Shown one piece after another: positions 8,803-17,372 of a stretch of 64,000 bases of DNA. The notes under the pieces were generated by a model. It was not told the DNA's origin and ran no database searches. It saw nothing but the letters and a program-made list of their open reading frames with translations. This stretch comes from CAVYWD01 sp963772225 (GTDB taxonomy: Bacteria > Myxococcota > Myxococcia > Myxococcales > UBA5297). The stretch spans positions 310,001 through 374,000 of the forward strand of contig CAVYWD010000008.1 of assembly GCA_963772225.1 (NCBI GenBank), given 5' to 3'. The translations under genes and the position numbers were made by a program. Position 1 is the first letter of the stretch, and each line of letters starts with the position of its first letter.

Positions 8803-9612
8803 GTGACCAAGAGAGAGACGCCGCCTCGGAAGATCGCCTTCATCAACGAGAAGGGCGGCACCTGCAAGACGACCCTGGCGGTGAACCTGGGCGCGTGGCT
8901 CGCGCGCCACAAGGGCAAGCGGGTCCTCCTCATCGACCTCGACAGCCAGGGCCACTGCGGCAAGAGCCTGGGCGTGGACGTGCGGTCGGCGAAGCGGACG
9001 ACCTTCGACCTCTTGGTCGACCCCGCCGCCTCGGTGGAGAGCGTCGCCGTCCCGACCGCCGTGCAGAACCTCTGGCTGGTGCCGGGAAACAAGGCGCTGG
9101 CCGATTTCCCAGTGCGGGTGGCGAGCGACGCCGACCGCGCCCGAAAGCTCGACCGCAAGCTCGAGAGTTGCGGGGCGTTCGACTACGTCCTCTTCGACGC
9201 CCCACCGTCCTCCGGACTGACCACCGAGAACATCTTCCTCGCGGCGCGGGAGGTCGTCATCCCGGTGGCGCTCACCTACCTCGCCCTCGACGGCTGCGCG
9301 GAGATCATGGCGACGGTCCAGCGCGTCAACGCCGAGCACAAGGACCTGGGCCTCACGGTGACCTTGGTCGTCCCCACCCTGTACCGGCGCACGGCCCTCG
9401 CCGACGAGATCCTCAAGAAGCTCTCGGCCTACTTCCCGGACGAGCTTTGCGAGACTGCGCTCGGCTACTCGGTCCGCATCGACGAGGCGCAGAGCCACGG
9501 GCGCACCATCTGGGAGTACGCCCCGTCCTGCCGCGGCGCGCAGATGCTTGAGGCCATCGGCAAGGATCTCCTGGCGAGGGGAGAGCGGCAGAGGCGGCGC
9601 GCGGCGTCGTGA
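8803..9612 (+). CDS. ParA-family ATPase (orphan)
   Basis: This 269-residue protein of the ParA/MinD (SIMIBI) class has a deviant Walker A KGGTCKTT near residue 17, a switch I/Walker A-prime region LLIDLDSQGHCGKS, and a Walker B FDAPPS. Cys replaces the usual Gly in the P-loop. Family members form ATP-dependent dimers that bind DNA or membranes and position cargo such as chromosomes, plasmids or protein clusters. No ParB gene or parS-like repeat is adjacent, so this is an orphan ParA. The start is GTG 8803, 30 bases after the phasin-like gene. The pairing of an orphan ParA with a phasin-like protein suggests cargo positioning, but that is inference. Confidence 0.88.
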   Translation: MTKRETPPRKIAFINEKGGTCKTTLAVNLGAWLARHKGKRVLLIDLDSQGHCGKSLGVDVRSAKRTTFDLLVDPAASVESVAVPTAVQNLWLVPGNKALADFPVRVASDADRARKLDRKLESCGAFDYVLFDAPPSSGLTTENIFLAAREVVIPVALTYLALDGCAEIMATVQRVNAEHKDLGLTVTLVVPTLYRRTALADEILKKLSAYFPDELCETALGYSVRIDEAQSHGRTIWEYAPSCRGAQMLEAIGKDLLARGERQRRRAAS

Positions 9613-10060
9613 GCGCGTTCGGCGTGCGGACCTGTCCACGCCGCGCGCGAGCGGCGTGAGGAGCAGATTGGGCGAAGGTCGGGGAGGAGAGGGACAGCCG
9701 GGTTCGCGTTCGGGGTCGGGTTCGTTCGCGGGGACGGGAACGTGTACGGGGACGGGCCTACGGGGCACGGCACACGGGAGGCGGTTCGCCGTCCGCCCGA
9801 CACATTCCGTCCGCCGTGATACGTGCGCCGTCCTCCGTCCCCGTACCCCTGCCCGTCCCCGCGAACGAACCCGACCCCGACCCCGAACCCGGCTTCCCTA
9901 CCTGTCCAGCACTCTCGCCCTGGGACCTCCCTCTCTGGGTCGCCCGCCCGCTCGGTGTTCGACAAGCTCGGGGCGACCCGGTTCCTCCCCGATGCTCGCT
10001 TGCGCTCCCAGCGCCGGGCCCTGAGTATTTCCAAAGAATCCCTCGCCGGAGGTTTCGCCC
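9613..10060. other. Gene-free interval of 448 bases holding a long inverted repeat
   Basis: The spacer between the ParA gene and the nicotinamidase-like gene encodes no convincing protein. Its centre is taken up by the inverted repeat described at 9691-9898. A second small stem (GGGTCGCCC / GGGCGACCC) lies around 9936-9982. Confidence 0.6.
9691..9898. repeat. Long imperfect inverted repeat, about 64-bp arms
   Basis: The left arm (9691-9756) and right arm (9835-9898) are near-perfect reverse complements with a handful of differences. Both contain the core CCGTCCCCGCGAACGAACCC or its complement, flanked by degenerate repeats of GGGTTC/GGGTC. The roughly 78-base centre shows weaker inverted symmetry, so the whole 208 bases could fold as one hairpin. 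A related half-copy lies at 46263-46333. It encodes no protein and resembles a MITE or REP-type dispersed element. Confidence 0.75.
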
Positions 10061-10687
10061 ATGGAGCTCCTCGTCCGCGTCGACGTCGACACGCAGCACG
10101 GCTTCTGCAATCCCAAGGGGGGCCTGTACGTGCCGGGCGCCCAGAAGGTGCTGCCGCTCGTCGCTCGGCTCAACCGCGAGGCCCAGGAGCGGGGCTTCAG
10201 GCTCCTGGGCTCGGTGGACACGCACGAGAGCTACTCTGCCGAGTTCAAGGAGAACGGCGGCCCCTGGCCCGTCCACTGCGTGAAGGGGACCTGGGATTGG
10301 CTCAAGCCGCCAGAGACGCTCCCCCAGCGGTTCTTCATCGCCGCCGCCGCGCGGTACGAGCGCCCGCTGGACCGCCCCGACGTCGCGCTCTACTTCGAGA
10401 AGGACCTCTACTCGCTGTTCGACAACCCGAACGCCGACCCCATCGTCCGAGGCCTCGCGGCGCAGGGCGCCCGCTTTCAGGTCTACGGAGTGGCGACGGA
10501 CTTCTGCGTCAAGGCGGCCGCCCTGGGCATCCGCGAGCGCGCGCCCAAAGCCCGCATCCAGCTCATCACCGACGCGGTGGCCGCGGTGTCGCCCCAGGGA
10601 GGCGAGCAGGCGCTGGCCGAGCTTCGAGCCCGCGGCGTCGAGCTCTTGCCCTCGAGCGCTCCCGAGCTCTCGCCGCGCTCGCCTTGA
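10061..10687 (+). CDS. Nicotinamidase/isochorismatase-like cysteine hydrolase
   Basis: This 208-residue protein belongs to the isochorismatase-like hydrolases, closest in motif content to nicotinamidase (nicotinamide to nicotinate, NAD salvage). The predicted catalytic triad is Asp10, Lys114 (EKDLYS) and Cys149 (ATDFCVKA). The metal ligands of the nicotinamidase subgroup are present as Asp53 and His55 (VDTHES) plus His72 (PVHC). Having both sets supports amidase rather than isochorismatase activity. The gene follows the long inverted repeat and is followed 118 bases later by the phosphoribosyltransferase gene. Confidence 0.82.
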   Translation: MELLVRVDVDTQHGFCNPKGGLYVPGAQKVLPLVARLNREAQERGFRLLGSVDTHESYSAEFKENGGPWPVHCVKGTWDWLKPPETLPQRFFIAAAARYERPLDRPDVALYFEKDLYSLFDNPNADPIVRGLAAQGARFQVYGVATDFCVKAAALGIRERAPKARIQLITDAVAAVSPQGGEQALAELRARGVELLPSSAPELSPRSP

Positions 10688-10805
10688 TCGCCGCCCGCGG
10701 GCCTTTGCACGCCTCCGAGCGGATCCGCGGGCAATAGCGGGCGAGCGGCGCGTGCCTGCTCTACATTTTCTATGGCCTTGAGCTCGAGCCTGTCGGGGGC
10801 TTGAA

Positions 10806-11474
10806 ATGTGGTTTCAGTACGATGACCGCGCCCACGCCGGGCGGGTGCTCGCGGCAGAGCTTCGCGGCTACGGCGGCAGGCCGGACGTGCACGTCCTCGC
10901 GCTGCCGCGCGGCGGCGTGCCGGTCGCGGTGGAGGTGGCCTCGGCGCTGGAGGCGCTTCTGGACGTCATCGTGGTCCGGAAGCTCGGCGTCCCGGGAGAG
11001 GAGGAGCTCGCCATGGGCGCCATCGCCAGCGGGGGCGTTCGGGTGCTCAACGACGAGCTCGTGAGCGCGCTAGGCATCCCCGCCCAGGTGCTGGAAGAAG
11101 CGACGAAGCGAGAGCGGAGCGAGCTCGAGCGGCGCGAGCGCGCCTGGCGCGGAGAGAGACCGCCACTGGACCCCGCTGGGTGCGTCTCCATCCTGGTGGA
11201 CGACGGCCTCGCCACCGGCTCCACGATGCGCGCGGCGGTCGCCGCGATCCGCGCCCGCCACCCCGGGCGGCTGGTGGTGGCCGTGCCCGTCGCCGCGCCG
11301 CAGACGGCGGCCGAGCTGGCGCGCGAGGTGGACGAGCTCTGCTGCCCGCTGCTGCCGCCGAGCTTCTTCGCGGTGGGCACCTGGTACCGCGACTTCCGGC
11401 CGACGTCCGACGACGAGGTGCGCGAGCTGCTGGCGCGGGCCCGAGGGCCCGAGCAGCCGGCGGCGCGGGGGTGA
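10806..11474 (+). CDS. Phosphoribosyltransferase-family protein
   Basis: This 222-residue PRTase type I fold protein has the PRPP-binding loop ILVDDGLATGST (about 129-140) and the LPRGGVPVA segment (about 33-41). Family members bind 5-phosphoribosyl pyrophosphate and transfer ribose-5-phosphate to a base; some homologues are regulatory. The gene is followed after only 4 bases by an alpha/beta hydrolase. This two-gene pairing recurs in bacteria, sometimes as a fusion. The substrate is unknown. Confidence 0.85.
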   Translation: MWFQYDDRAHAGRVLAAELRGYGGRPDVHVLALPRGGVPVAVEVASALEALLDVIVVRKLGVPGEEELAMGAIASGGVRVLNDELVSALGIPAQVLEEATKRERSELERRERAWRGERPPLDPAGCVSILVDDGLATGSTMRAAVAAIRARHPGRLVVAVPVAAPQTAAELAREVDELCCPLLPPSFFAVGTWYRDFRPTSDDEVRELLARARGPEQPAARG

Positions 11475-11478
11475 AGCC

Positions 11479-12165
11479 ATGGCAGAGCGGCGCAGTCAGG
11501 GCGAGCGCGCGGTGCGCATTTCGGCCGGGGGGCCGGCGCTGGAGGGGACGCTCCGAGCTCCCCCGGGCGCGCTGGGGGCCGTGGTCTTCATTCACGGCAG
11601 CGGGAGCAGCCGCTTCAGCCCGCGCAACCGGCAGGTCGCGCGGGCGCTCGGCGAGCGCTCTCTGGCGACCTTCCTCTTCGACCTCATGACACCGGAGGAG
11701 GAGACGCTCGACCGCCCGTGGATCCGATTCGACGTCCGGTTCCTCGCCGGGCGTGCCGAGGCGGCGGTGGGCTCCATCGCGCGCATGCCGGAGCTGGCCG
11801 GGCTTCCCATCGGGCTCTTCGGTTCCAGCACGGGGGCCGCGGCGGCGCTGGCGGTGGCGGCGCTCCACCCGGGCGCGGTGGCGGCGGTGGTGTCGCGCGG
11901 AGGGCGAGTGGACCTGGCGGAGCCATGGCTCGGCCGGGTGCTCGCCCCCACGCTGTGCATCGTGGGCAGCCGAGACGTCGAGGTGCTCGAGCTGAACCGC
12001 AAGGCCTTCCCCGCACTGGCGGCGGCGCGGCGCTCGCTGGAGGTCGTGCCGGGGGCGACGCACCTCTTCGACGAGCCCGGCGCGCTCGAGCGCGTGAGCG
12101 AGCTCGCCGGCAACTGGTTCCAGCGCGCGTTCGCAGAGCAGGCGGGCCTGCCGGCGAGCCCCTGA
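11479..12165 (+). CDS. Alpha/beta hydrolase (dienelactone-hydrolase-like)
   Basis: This 228-residue alpha/beta hydrolase has the oxyanion segment FIHGSGSS (about 37-44) and the nucleophile elbow GSSTG (Ser117). The likely acid is Asp167 (GSRDVE) and the likely catalytic base is His196 (GATHLF). It is probably cytoplasmic, as there is no signal peptide. The start lies 4 bases after the stop of the phosphoribosyltransferase gene, so the two are almost certainly co-transcribed and may act on one pathway. The substrate cannot be deduced. Confidence 0.85.
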   Translation: MAERRSQGERAVRISAGGPALEGTLRAPPGALGAVVFIHGSGSSRFSPRNRQVARALGERSLATFLFDLMTPEEETLDRPWIRFDVRFLAGRAEAAVGSIARMPELAGLPIGLFGSSTGAAAALAVAALHPGAVAAVVSRGGRVDLAEPWLGRVLAPTLCIVGSRDVEVLELNRKAFPALAAARRSLEVVPGATHLFDEPGALERVSELAGNWFQRAFAEQAGLPASP

Positions 12166-12282
12166 AGTGTCGGGCAGGGTACCGGCCGCTCAAAGCTCGA
12201 ATCTTCGGAACTTTGCGCCGCCGGCGGCCACGTCGCCGTCGCGGTCCAGTCCACAGGCAACGGCTACGACTTCACCGGCAGA

Positions 12283-12921
12283 TCAGTGCTCGAGCTCCGC
12301 CAGCCGCTTCTCCAGCTCGCCGAGCCGCTTCTCGAGCGAGGCGAGGTCGCGCACGAGCGAAGGGAGGCTGGTCAAGTCGTCGACCGCGTGGCGCACGCGA
12401 TCGTCGATGCGCCGCTGCCACTCCTCGACGACCCGCTGGCTCTGCGCCACCAGCTCCTTCGCCTGCTCGATTCCCGGACCGCGGACCGCGGCCTCGGCGC
12501 CGGTCTCCGGCGGCCGCTCGCCCTCGTTCTCGCGGCGCAGGATGCGGTCGCGCAAGGTCTCCGCCTCTTCCCGGATGGACGCAAGCTTCTGCCCGGCTTG
12601 CCCGACCTGGTGTTGCAGGAAGCCCGAGAGCGTCTCTCCGCTGCTCCGGATGATGTCGCGCAAGAAGCCCAGCGGCATCTTCGAGGTCTTCTTCTCCTCC
12701 TCGAAGATGATCTGCGCGAGCGTGACCGAGGTGAGGTCGTCCTTGGAGCGGTTGTCGACGATTTTTACCTCGGCGCCGCCTTTGATCATCTCGGAGATCT
12801 CGTCGAGCGTGACGTACCGGCTCTCGACGGTGTCGTAGAGCTTCCGGTTCGTGTAGCGCTTGATGACCTTCGGCTCTTTGAGGCCTTCCGGCGCCGGAGA
12901 CGTCTGCTCAGCTTCGCTCAT
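12283..12921 (-). CDS. PHA/PHB synthesis regulator-like DNA-binding protein (PhaR N-terminal domain)
   Basis: The 212-residue protein starts at ATG 12921 with a GGAG ribosome binding site 7 bases upstream; the frame continues further upstream without protein-like sequence. Its N-terminal 65 residues match the PHB accumulation regulator domain (IKRYTNRKLYDT...YVTLDEI), known to bind DNA and polyhydroxyalkanoate. The C-terminal half is a charged coiled coil (about 90-210). Members of the family repress phasin and PHA genes. Here it faces the phasin-like gene about 4 kb away, but no PHA synthase is in the window, so the regulated genes are unknown. Confidence 0.85.
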   Translation of the reverse strand: MSEAEQTSPAPEGLKEPKVIKRYTNRKLYDTVESRYVTLDEISEMIKGGAEVKIVDNRSKDDLTSVTLAQIIFEEEKKTSKMPLGFLRDIIRSSGETLSGFLQHQVGQAGQKLASIREEAETLRDRILRRENEGERPPETGAEAAVRGPGIEQAKELVAQSQRVVEEWQRRIDDRVRHAVDDLTSLPSLVRDLASLEKRLGELEKRLAELEH

Positions 12922-13083
12922 GGGAGCTCCAGGGAAAGCAAAAGTGGGGCGCTGCCCGCAGCGCGGGGTGGCTCGGGAAGCGATCAATAAGGCAGAATTG
13001 TCGGCCTTCCCAGAGGCAAGTCAAGGCCGCCATCCCTCAGTTGTCGCGCGGGCGGCCCGACGAGCGCTCGAGGTCCACCTAAG

Positions 13084-13374
13084 ATGCGAATCCTGAACGT
13101 CTGCCTCGCCGCCGCCCTGGTCGCGCCCTGGCCCGCTCGGCTGCTCGCGCAGGATTGCCGGGACCAGGCCGACTCCTGCGCCGAGACTTGCTCCATCGAT
13201 CACGGGATGGAGAGGAGCCGGGACGGGATGCGGGCCTGCCTGAAGCGCTGCTCGGACGAGGGGGCGAGGTGCCGCGCCAAGCGCTCGGGGCGACCGTTGC
13301 CAAAGCCCTCGGCGGCGGGCGAGCCTCAGCGGCTCCAGAGCGAGGGCGAGGCCTGGCCCGGGCGCGGGAGGTAG
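13084..13374 (+). CDS. Small secreted Cys-rich protein
   Basis: This 96-residue protein has a signal peptide (MRILNVCLAAALVAPWPARLLA, cleavage near LLAQ-D). Six cysteines follow in a regular spacing: CRDQADSCAETC, then CLKRC and C. Such C-x6-C-x3-C and C-x3-C-x6-C helices recur in small periplasmic proteins of delta-type bacteria. No ribosome binding site stands out. The last 49 bases overlap the 3' end of the convergent membrane-protein gene at 13326. The Cys register and signal peptide argue that it is real, but the function is unknown. Confidence 0.6.
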   Translation: MRILNVCLAAALVAPWPARLLAQDCRDQADSCAETCSIDHGMERSRDGMRACLKRCSDEGARCRAKRSGRPLPKPSAAGEPQRLQSEGEAWPGRGR

Positions 13375-14984
13375 CGCTCCTCGAGGAAGCGGTAGGTCCC
13401 CTCGTCGCGTTGGGCCTGGCTCAGGTCCGCGGGGCGCGCGGAGGCGTGGAGCAGCGCGGCGGCCGCGAAGACCGCCGCCCCGGCCGCGGCGGAGGAAGCG
13501 AGCCGCTCGCGGGGCAAAAGCGAGCGCGCGGCGAGGAGGGCCGCCGCGAGGACCGCGGCCACGGCCGGCAGCGCCGCCCAGGGCTGGGGCACGCCCAGGA
13601 GCGAGAGGGGCGTGTGCGGCAGGTGGCCGGTGGCGGCGAAGGGCAGCGCCACCTGGTAGAGCGCGTTCGTCAGCGAGTCGGGGACGTAGTTCAGGAACGT
13701 CATGGCGCTGGTCGCGAGAATCGAGAGCGCGACCAGGCCTGCGGCGGCACCCGCGAGAGGGGGCCGCTCCTGCGCCCAGTCGCAGAAGAGCGCCGCGGGG
13801 AGCAAGAGGAAGGGCACCAGCGGCGTCAGGTGGCGCGGGCCCGTGGTCCAGCCCCAGGAGTCGTAGCTGAAGCTCGCGGTGAAGTAGGCGTAGAGCAAAA
13901 CCGCGAAGAGGCTCGCCCAGAGCTCGGCGCGCGCCTTGGCGAAGAAGCGCGGCGCGAAGCCCGGGAGCGCCAGGGCGAGGAACGGCGAGAGCGCGAACAG
14001 GCCGCGCAGCGGCGAGAAGAGCGAGAGGAAGAAGGCCCGCGCGTCGGGCAGGCCGACGCCCAGAAAGCCGCCCTCGTGCCAGCCCTGGTACGCGGCGTCG
14101 TTCAGGAACTTGTAACCGGTGGCGAAGGGGCTGCCGAAGGCGCGCTGGTGATAGAGGGCGAGCAGGAGCGCTGCGGGCAGGGCTCCGGCGGCGCCGAGCG
14201 CGAGCGCCTTGAGCTTGCCCGCCTTCGTCGCCGGGGCCGTGGCGACGGCGTACGCCGCGAGCGGCAGGAGCCCCAGGGCGCCGGTGTACTCGGCGGCGAC
14301 CGTGAGCGACGCGAAGAGCCCCGCGGCGAGGTACGCCCAGGCCGGCCACTCGCCTCGCTTCAGCCGCCAGAGGCTGTAGAAACAGAGGAAGAGGAGCACG
14401 CCGGTCGTCTGGTGGCTCATGAAGAGCTCGGCGTAGCTGAAGGCCAGGCTCCCCAGCGCGTAGGCGGCGGTGAGGGCGTCGGCGGTCGACGGGCGGGCGT
14501 AGGCGCCAAGGAACCTTCGCAGCGGGACGAGCAGGAGCGCCGCTGGGAGCACGGTGCAGAACAGGCGCGCGAAGAAGACCAGCGCCAGCTCCGGTACCGG
14601 CGCGCGAAAGGCCCGGAGCGCCGCGTACACCGGGACCGCCGCGACCGACAAGAGCGGCGCCTTGGAGGGGTAGTAGTGCCGCTCGGCGAAGCGCGGATCG
14701 CGCTCGACCCTGGGACAGGGTGCCCGCTGGACGACCTCGCCCTGCGGCCCCCGGGCGACGGCCACGCAGGAGAGGTCGCCGACCCAGCCTCGCTCGCGCA
14801 GGACGGCGTTGATCTCGAAAGTGCCGTGGTCCCAGAGCGCCGCGGTCTGGTGGAGCCGGCACAGCTCGTTGGGACTTCGCAGCTCGGGCAGGTACGGGAA
14901 GACGAAGAAATAGGTGAACGCGGGCAGGAGGATCGCCCAGGGCGCGCGCAGGGCTGAGGCCGCTTTGGCCGAGGGAAAGGGCAT
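13326..14984 (-). CDS. Polytopic membrane protein, GT-C/GT39-like
   Basis: This 552-residue integral membrane protein has about 11-13 hydrophobic segments and a long first extracytoplasmic loop. The loop contains LHQTAALWDHGTFEIN and later RHYYPSKAPLLS, a layout seen in GT-C glycosyltransferase-like proteins that use polyprenyl-linked sugars. ATG 14984 (MPFPSAK) begins just before the first helix; the frame extends upstream without coding-like composition. The ribosome binding site is weak. It is divergent from the radical SAM gene at 15103 with a 118-base spacer and overlaps the small Cys-rich gene at its 3' end. A glycosyltransferase role is inferred from topology only. Confidence 0.72.
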   Translation of the reverse strand: MPFPSAKAASALRAPWAILLPAFTYFFVFPYLPELRSPNELCRLHQTAALWDHGTFEINAVLRERGWVGDLSCVAVARGPQGEVVQRAPCPRVERDPRFAERHYYPSKAPLLSVAAVPVYAALRAFRAPVPELALVFFARLFCTVLPAALLLVPLRRFLGAYARPSTADALTAAYALGSLAFSYAELFMSHQTTGVLLFLCFYSLWRLKRGEWPAWAYLAAGLFASLTVAAEYTGALGLLPLAAYAVATAPATKAGKLKALALGAAGALPAALLLALYHQRAFGSPFATGYKFLNDAAYQGWHEGGFLGVGLPDARAFFLSLFSPLRGLFALSPFLALALPGFAPRFFAKARAELWASLFAVLLYAYFTASFSYDSWGWTTGPRHLTPLVPFLLLPAALFCDWAQERPPLAGAAAGLVALSILATSAMTFLNYVPDSLTNALYQVALPFAATGHLPHTPLSLLGVPQPWAALPAVAAVLAAALLAARSLLPRERLASSAAAGAAVFAAAALLHASARPADLSQAQRDEGTYRFLEERYLPRPGQASPSLWSR

Positions 14985-15102
14985 CGGAGGCGCTGGACTG
15001 TGACGAGCCTCCGAGGGCTTTGTCAAACGCCGGCGTGCGGCGGGCAGTCGGTCCACGAGGACGGCTTGCCGGTCGGCGGTCGCGTCTGTACAAAGGTTCA
15101 GT

Positions 15103-16044
15103 ATGCCGCCGCGCACCCGCGCCGACTCGGGCCAGCTCTGCCTGGCCTTCGCGAAGGACGACCCGGCCCCGGGGCGCCCGGGCCGCGCGCTCGAGCGGCG
15201 CAACGGCGTCGAGTACCGCGAGATGCGCTGCCGGTCGTTCCTCTCCTTCGCCGACGGCGCGCGCGCCTCGGGCTTCTTCTCGGGCAACCCGTACCGCGGG
15301 TGCGAGCTCGGCTGCGCGTACTGCTACGCGCGCTACACCCACGACTTCCTGGACGAGACGCGCTGGGAGGACTTCGAGCGCCACGTCTACGTGAAGGTGA
15401 ACGCACCCCAAGCCCTGGAGCTCGACCTGGCGCGAAAGGCGGTCCTGGGGCGCGACGTCCGGCTGGGGACGGCGACCGATCCGTACCAGCCGGCGGAGCG
15501 GCGCTTCGGGGTCACGCGAGCGGTCCTGGAGCGGCTCCTGCGCTACCGCGGCCTTCGGATCTCCATCGCGACGAAGAGCGGACTCGTCGAGCGCGACGGG
15601 GACCTCCTCGCCGAGCTCGCGCGCCGCCACGAGGTGGGCGTGGCCCTCTCCTGCGTGAGCCTGGACGCGGCGCTCCTGCGCCGGCTGGAGCCGCGCTCGC
15701 CCACGCCCGAGCTGCGCTTCCGGGCGATGGCGGCGCTCGCCGGGCGAGGCGTGAAGGTTTCGCTGCTCGCCGCGCCGGTGCTGCCGGGCCTTGGCGACTC
15801 GGCGGAGGCGCTGACCGCGCTCTTTCGAAGGGCGAAAGAGGCGGGGGCGAGCTCGGTCCACTCGCAGGCGCTCTTCCTGCCCGCCGCGAGCCGGCGACGG
15901 TTCTTTCCGTGGCTCCAGGAGAACGCGCCGGAGCTCTACGAGCGGTATCGGCGCGCGTTCCGGGGCGGGCTAGAGCTCGAAGGGGAATACCGGCGGTCGC
16001 TCGCCCGGAGGGTCGACGCGGCTCGGGCGGCGGCGGGGCTCTGA
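15103..16044 (+). CDS. Radical SAM protein, spore-photoproduct-lyase-like (PA0069/Rv2578c type)
   Basis: This 313-residue protein carries the radical SAM cluster motif Cys67-x3-Cys71-x2-Cys74 (CELGCAYCYAR). Upstream is the family-typical NPYRGCELGC, and downstream are TATDPYQPAE and ISIATKSGLV strand motifs of the SPL-like subgroup. It would bind a [4Fe-4S] cluster and S-adenosylmethionine in the cytoplasm. The biological role of this widespread subgroup is not established; DNA repair has been suggested for relatives. It is a single gene, convergent with folB. Confidence 0.85.
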   Translation: MPPRTRADSGQLCLAFAKDDPAPGRPGRALERRNGVEYREMRCRSFLSFADGARASGFFSGNPYRGCELGCAYCYARYTHDFLDETRWEDFERHVYVKVNAPQALELDLARKAVLGRDVRLGTATDPYQPAERRFGVTRAVLERLLRYRGLRISIATKSGLVERDGDLLAELARRHEVGVALSCVSLDAALLRRLEPRSPTPELRFRAMAALAGRGVKVSLLAAPVLPGLGDSAEALTALFRRAKEAGASSVHSQALFLPAASRRRFFPWLQENAPELYERYRRAFRGGLELEGEYRRSLARRVDAARAAAGL

Positions 16045-16055
16045 AGCTTGCAGGG

Positions 16056-16406
16056 TCACCGGCGCCGGATGATCTCCACGCCGACGCTGCGCGCGCCGCG
16101 CAGCGCCGAGGGCTTCTCCACCGTGACTTGCACCTCCTGGACGAGCGGCTCGGCGAGGCAGGTCTTGGCGATGCCTTCCGCCAGGGCCTCGGCCAGGAAG
16201 TACTGCGAGCGCTCGGCGAGGGCGATGACCGAGTCGCGCAGGCGCCGGTAGTCCAGCGTGTCGTCGAGGTTGTCGGAGGCGCCCGAGCGCGAGAGGTCCA
16301 GGCCGACGCAGAGGTTGATCACCACCGACTGCTTCTCGTGTCGCTCGCGCTCGATGGTGCCCAGGATGCAGCGGACCACCAGGTCTTTGATGAGGATCCG
16401 GTCCAC
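16056..16406 (-). CDS. folB: Dihydroneopterin aldolase
   Basis: This 116-residue protein catalyses dihydroneopterin to 6-hydroxymethyl-dihydropterin plus glycolaldehyde in folate synthesis. The family pattern is clear: IKDLVVRCILGTIERERHEKQ, the ASDNLDDTLDY segment, and the C-terminal VEKPSALRGARSVGVEI with the catalytic Lys. The start chosen is GTG 16406 (VDRILIKDL), preceded by GAGAGG at a 5-base spacing. The frame continues upstream past 16600, but that sequence is non-coding in character. Other folate genes are not adjacent, and the IVP cassette lies directly upstream. Confidence 0.9.
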   Translation of the reverse strand: MDRILIKDLVVRCILGTIERERHEKQSVVINLCVGLDLSRSGASDNLDDTLDYRRLRDSVIALAERSQYFLAEALAEGIAKTCLAEPLVQEVQVTVEKPSALRGARSVGVEIIRRR

Positions 16407-16908
16407 GTCGACCTCTCGATTGCCCCCGCCTTCGCCCTGGCGAGTGTAGAGCAGCTTCGCGCCGCGCCGCGTTCCTAACCAACAGGCGTTTGCGCGGCGC
16501 GGTGGACGCGAGCACGGCGCTCGCATCGTAGCGCGCCGCGCAAACGTCGAGTTGAACGAAGCCGTTCTCAGGGGTGGATGGGGCGCCGAGCCGGCCCGAG
16601 CTCTTCTAGAAGGGTTTCTCGGCCAACTGCTTTGGCCAGCGGGCACACAAGAACCGCTGCGGCGATTCCGAAGGCCACAGGGCCGGTTCCACGACTCCCA
16701 TCGTTTCTTGCCTCAGGAGGTGCGAGAGCGGATTCTCGGCTCGGGATTCACGAGGGACAGAGAACCCATCGGCAGAGTGTCCTCAGGCTCCCCCGCTGCT
16801 GGAGAGCGAGGGGTCAGAGAGCGTCGATTCCTCCGCATGCCAGCGCCGCCGAGCATACCGCCTCTTCGGGCACGCACGTTGACGTGGGCGCTCGACGTGA
16901 ACGTGGTC

Positions 16909-16945
16909 GGCGACGGCGACGGCGACGGCGACGGCAACGGCGACG
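16909..16945. repeat. GGCGAC hexamer tandem repeat
   Basis: Roughly six copies of GGCGAC with one variant (GGCAAC) lie immediately left of the inner inverted repeat of cassette copy 1. Their complement-like counterpart, GTCGCC, appears at 17353-17366 on the other side of the gene. Confidence 0.7.
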
Positions 16946-16989
16946 TGGCCGTGGGCGGTCGTGTCGGAGGTGCTTGCCATGCGATCAGA

Positions 16990-17328
16990 ATGCTCAGCTT
17001 CCAGAAGATGGATGTCTACCAGCGAGCCATCGAGCTTCTTGCCTTGGCTTCGCAGCTTTCATCCGATGCACCTCGAGGGAACTCCGCACTCTTGGACCAG
17101 CTTCGGCGAGCAGCCAGTTCGATCGCCTTGAACATCGCCGAAGCAGCTGGACGGACAGGACAAGCAGACGCAGCTCGTACCTACGCCATCGCCCGCGGTT
17201 CGGCGATGGAGTGCGCCGCCGCCCTGGGTGCCCTGCTCGTGCTCAAGGTCATCGACGCTGCCGCACATCGGCGAGGCTGCGAGCTGCTTGAGCGCATCGT
17301 CGCCATGCTGACCAAGCTCTGTCGCTGA
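16990..17328 (+). CDS. Four-helix bundle protein, 23S rRNA intervening-sequence (IVP) family
   Basis: This 112-residue all-helical protein has the family signature RRAASSIALNIAEAAGR in helix 2, and an N-terminus FQKMDVYQRAIELL typical of the family. The family was first seen in intervening sequences of 23S rRNA genes; the Avd accessory protein of diversity-generating retroelements shares the fold. Here it lies in neither context but inside a repeat-bounded cassette between folB and an ABC exporter operon. ATG 16990 gives a full-length member, though no strong ribosome binding site is visible. A nucleic-acid-binding role is inferred from basic relatives. Confidence 0.82.
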   Translation: MLSFQKMDVYQRAIELLALASQLSSDAPRGNSALLDQLRRAASSIALNIAEAAGRTGQADAARTYAIARGSAMECAAALGALLVLKVIDAAAHRRGCELLERIVAMLTKLCR

Positions 17329-17372
17329 TTTCCGACACGACCGCCCACGGCCGCGTCGCCGTCGCCGTCCAC

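Noticed and set aside
13021..15861. Very long minus-strand frame (946 codons) antisense or out of register to known genes
   Set aside because: Its composition is Arg/Ala/Gly/Pro low-complexity with no motifs, and it runs through two real genes in another frame; this is typical of GC-rich DNA.
16407..16646. Upstream extension of the folB frame
   Set aside because: No conserved sequence before GTG 16406, and dihydroneopterin aldolases are about 115-125 residues.
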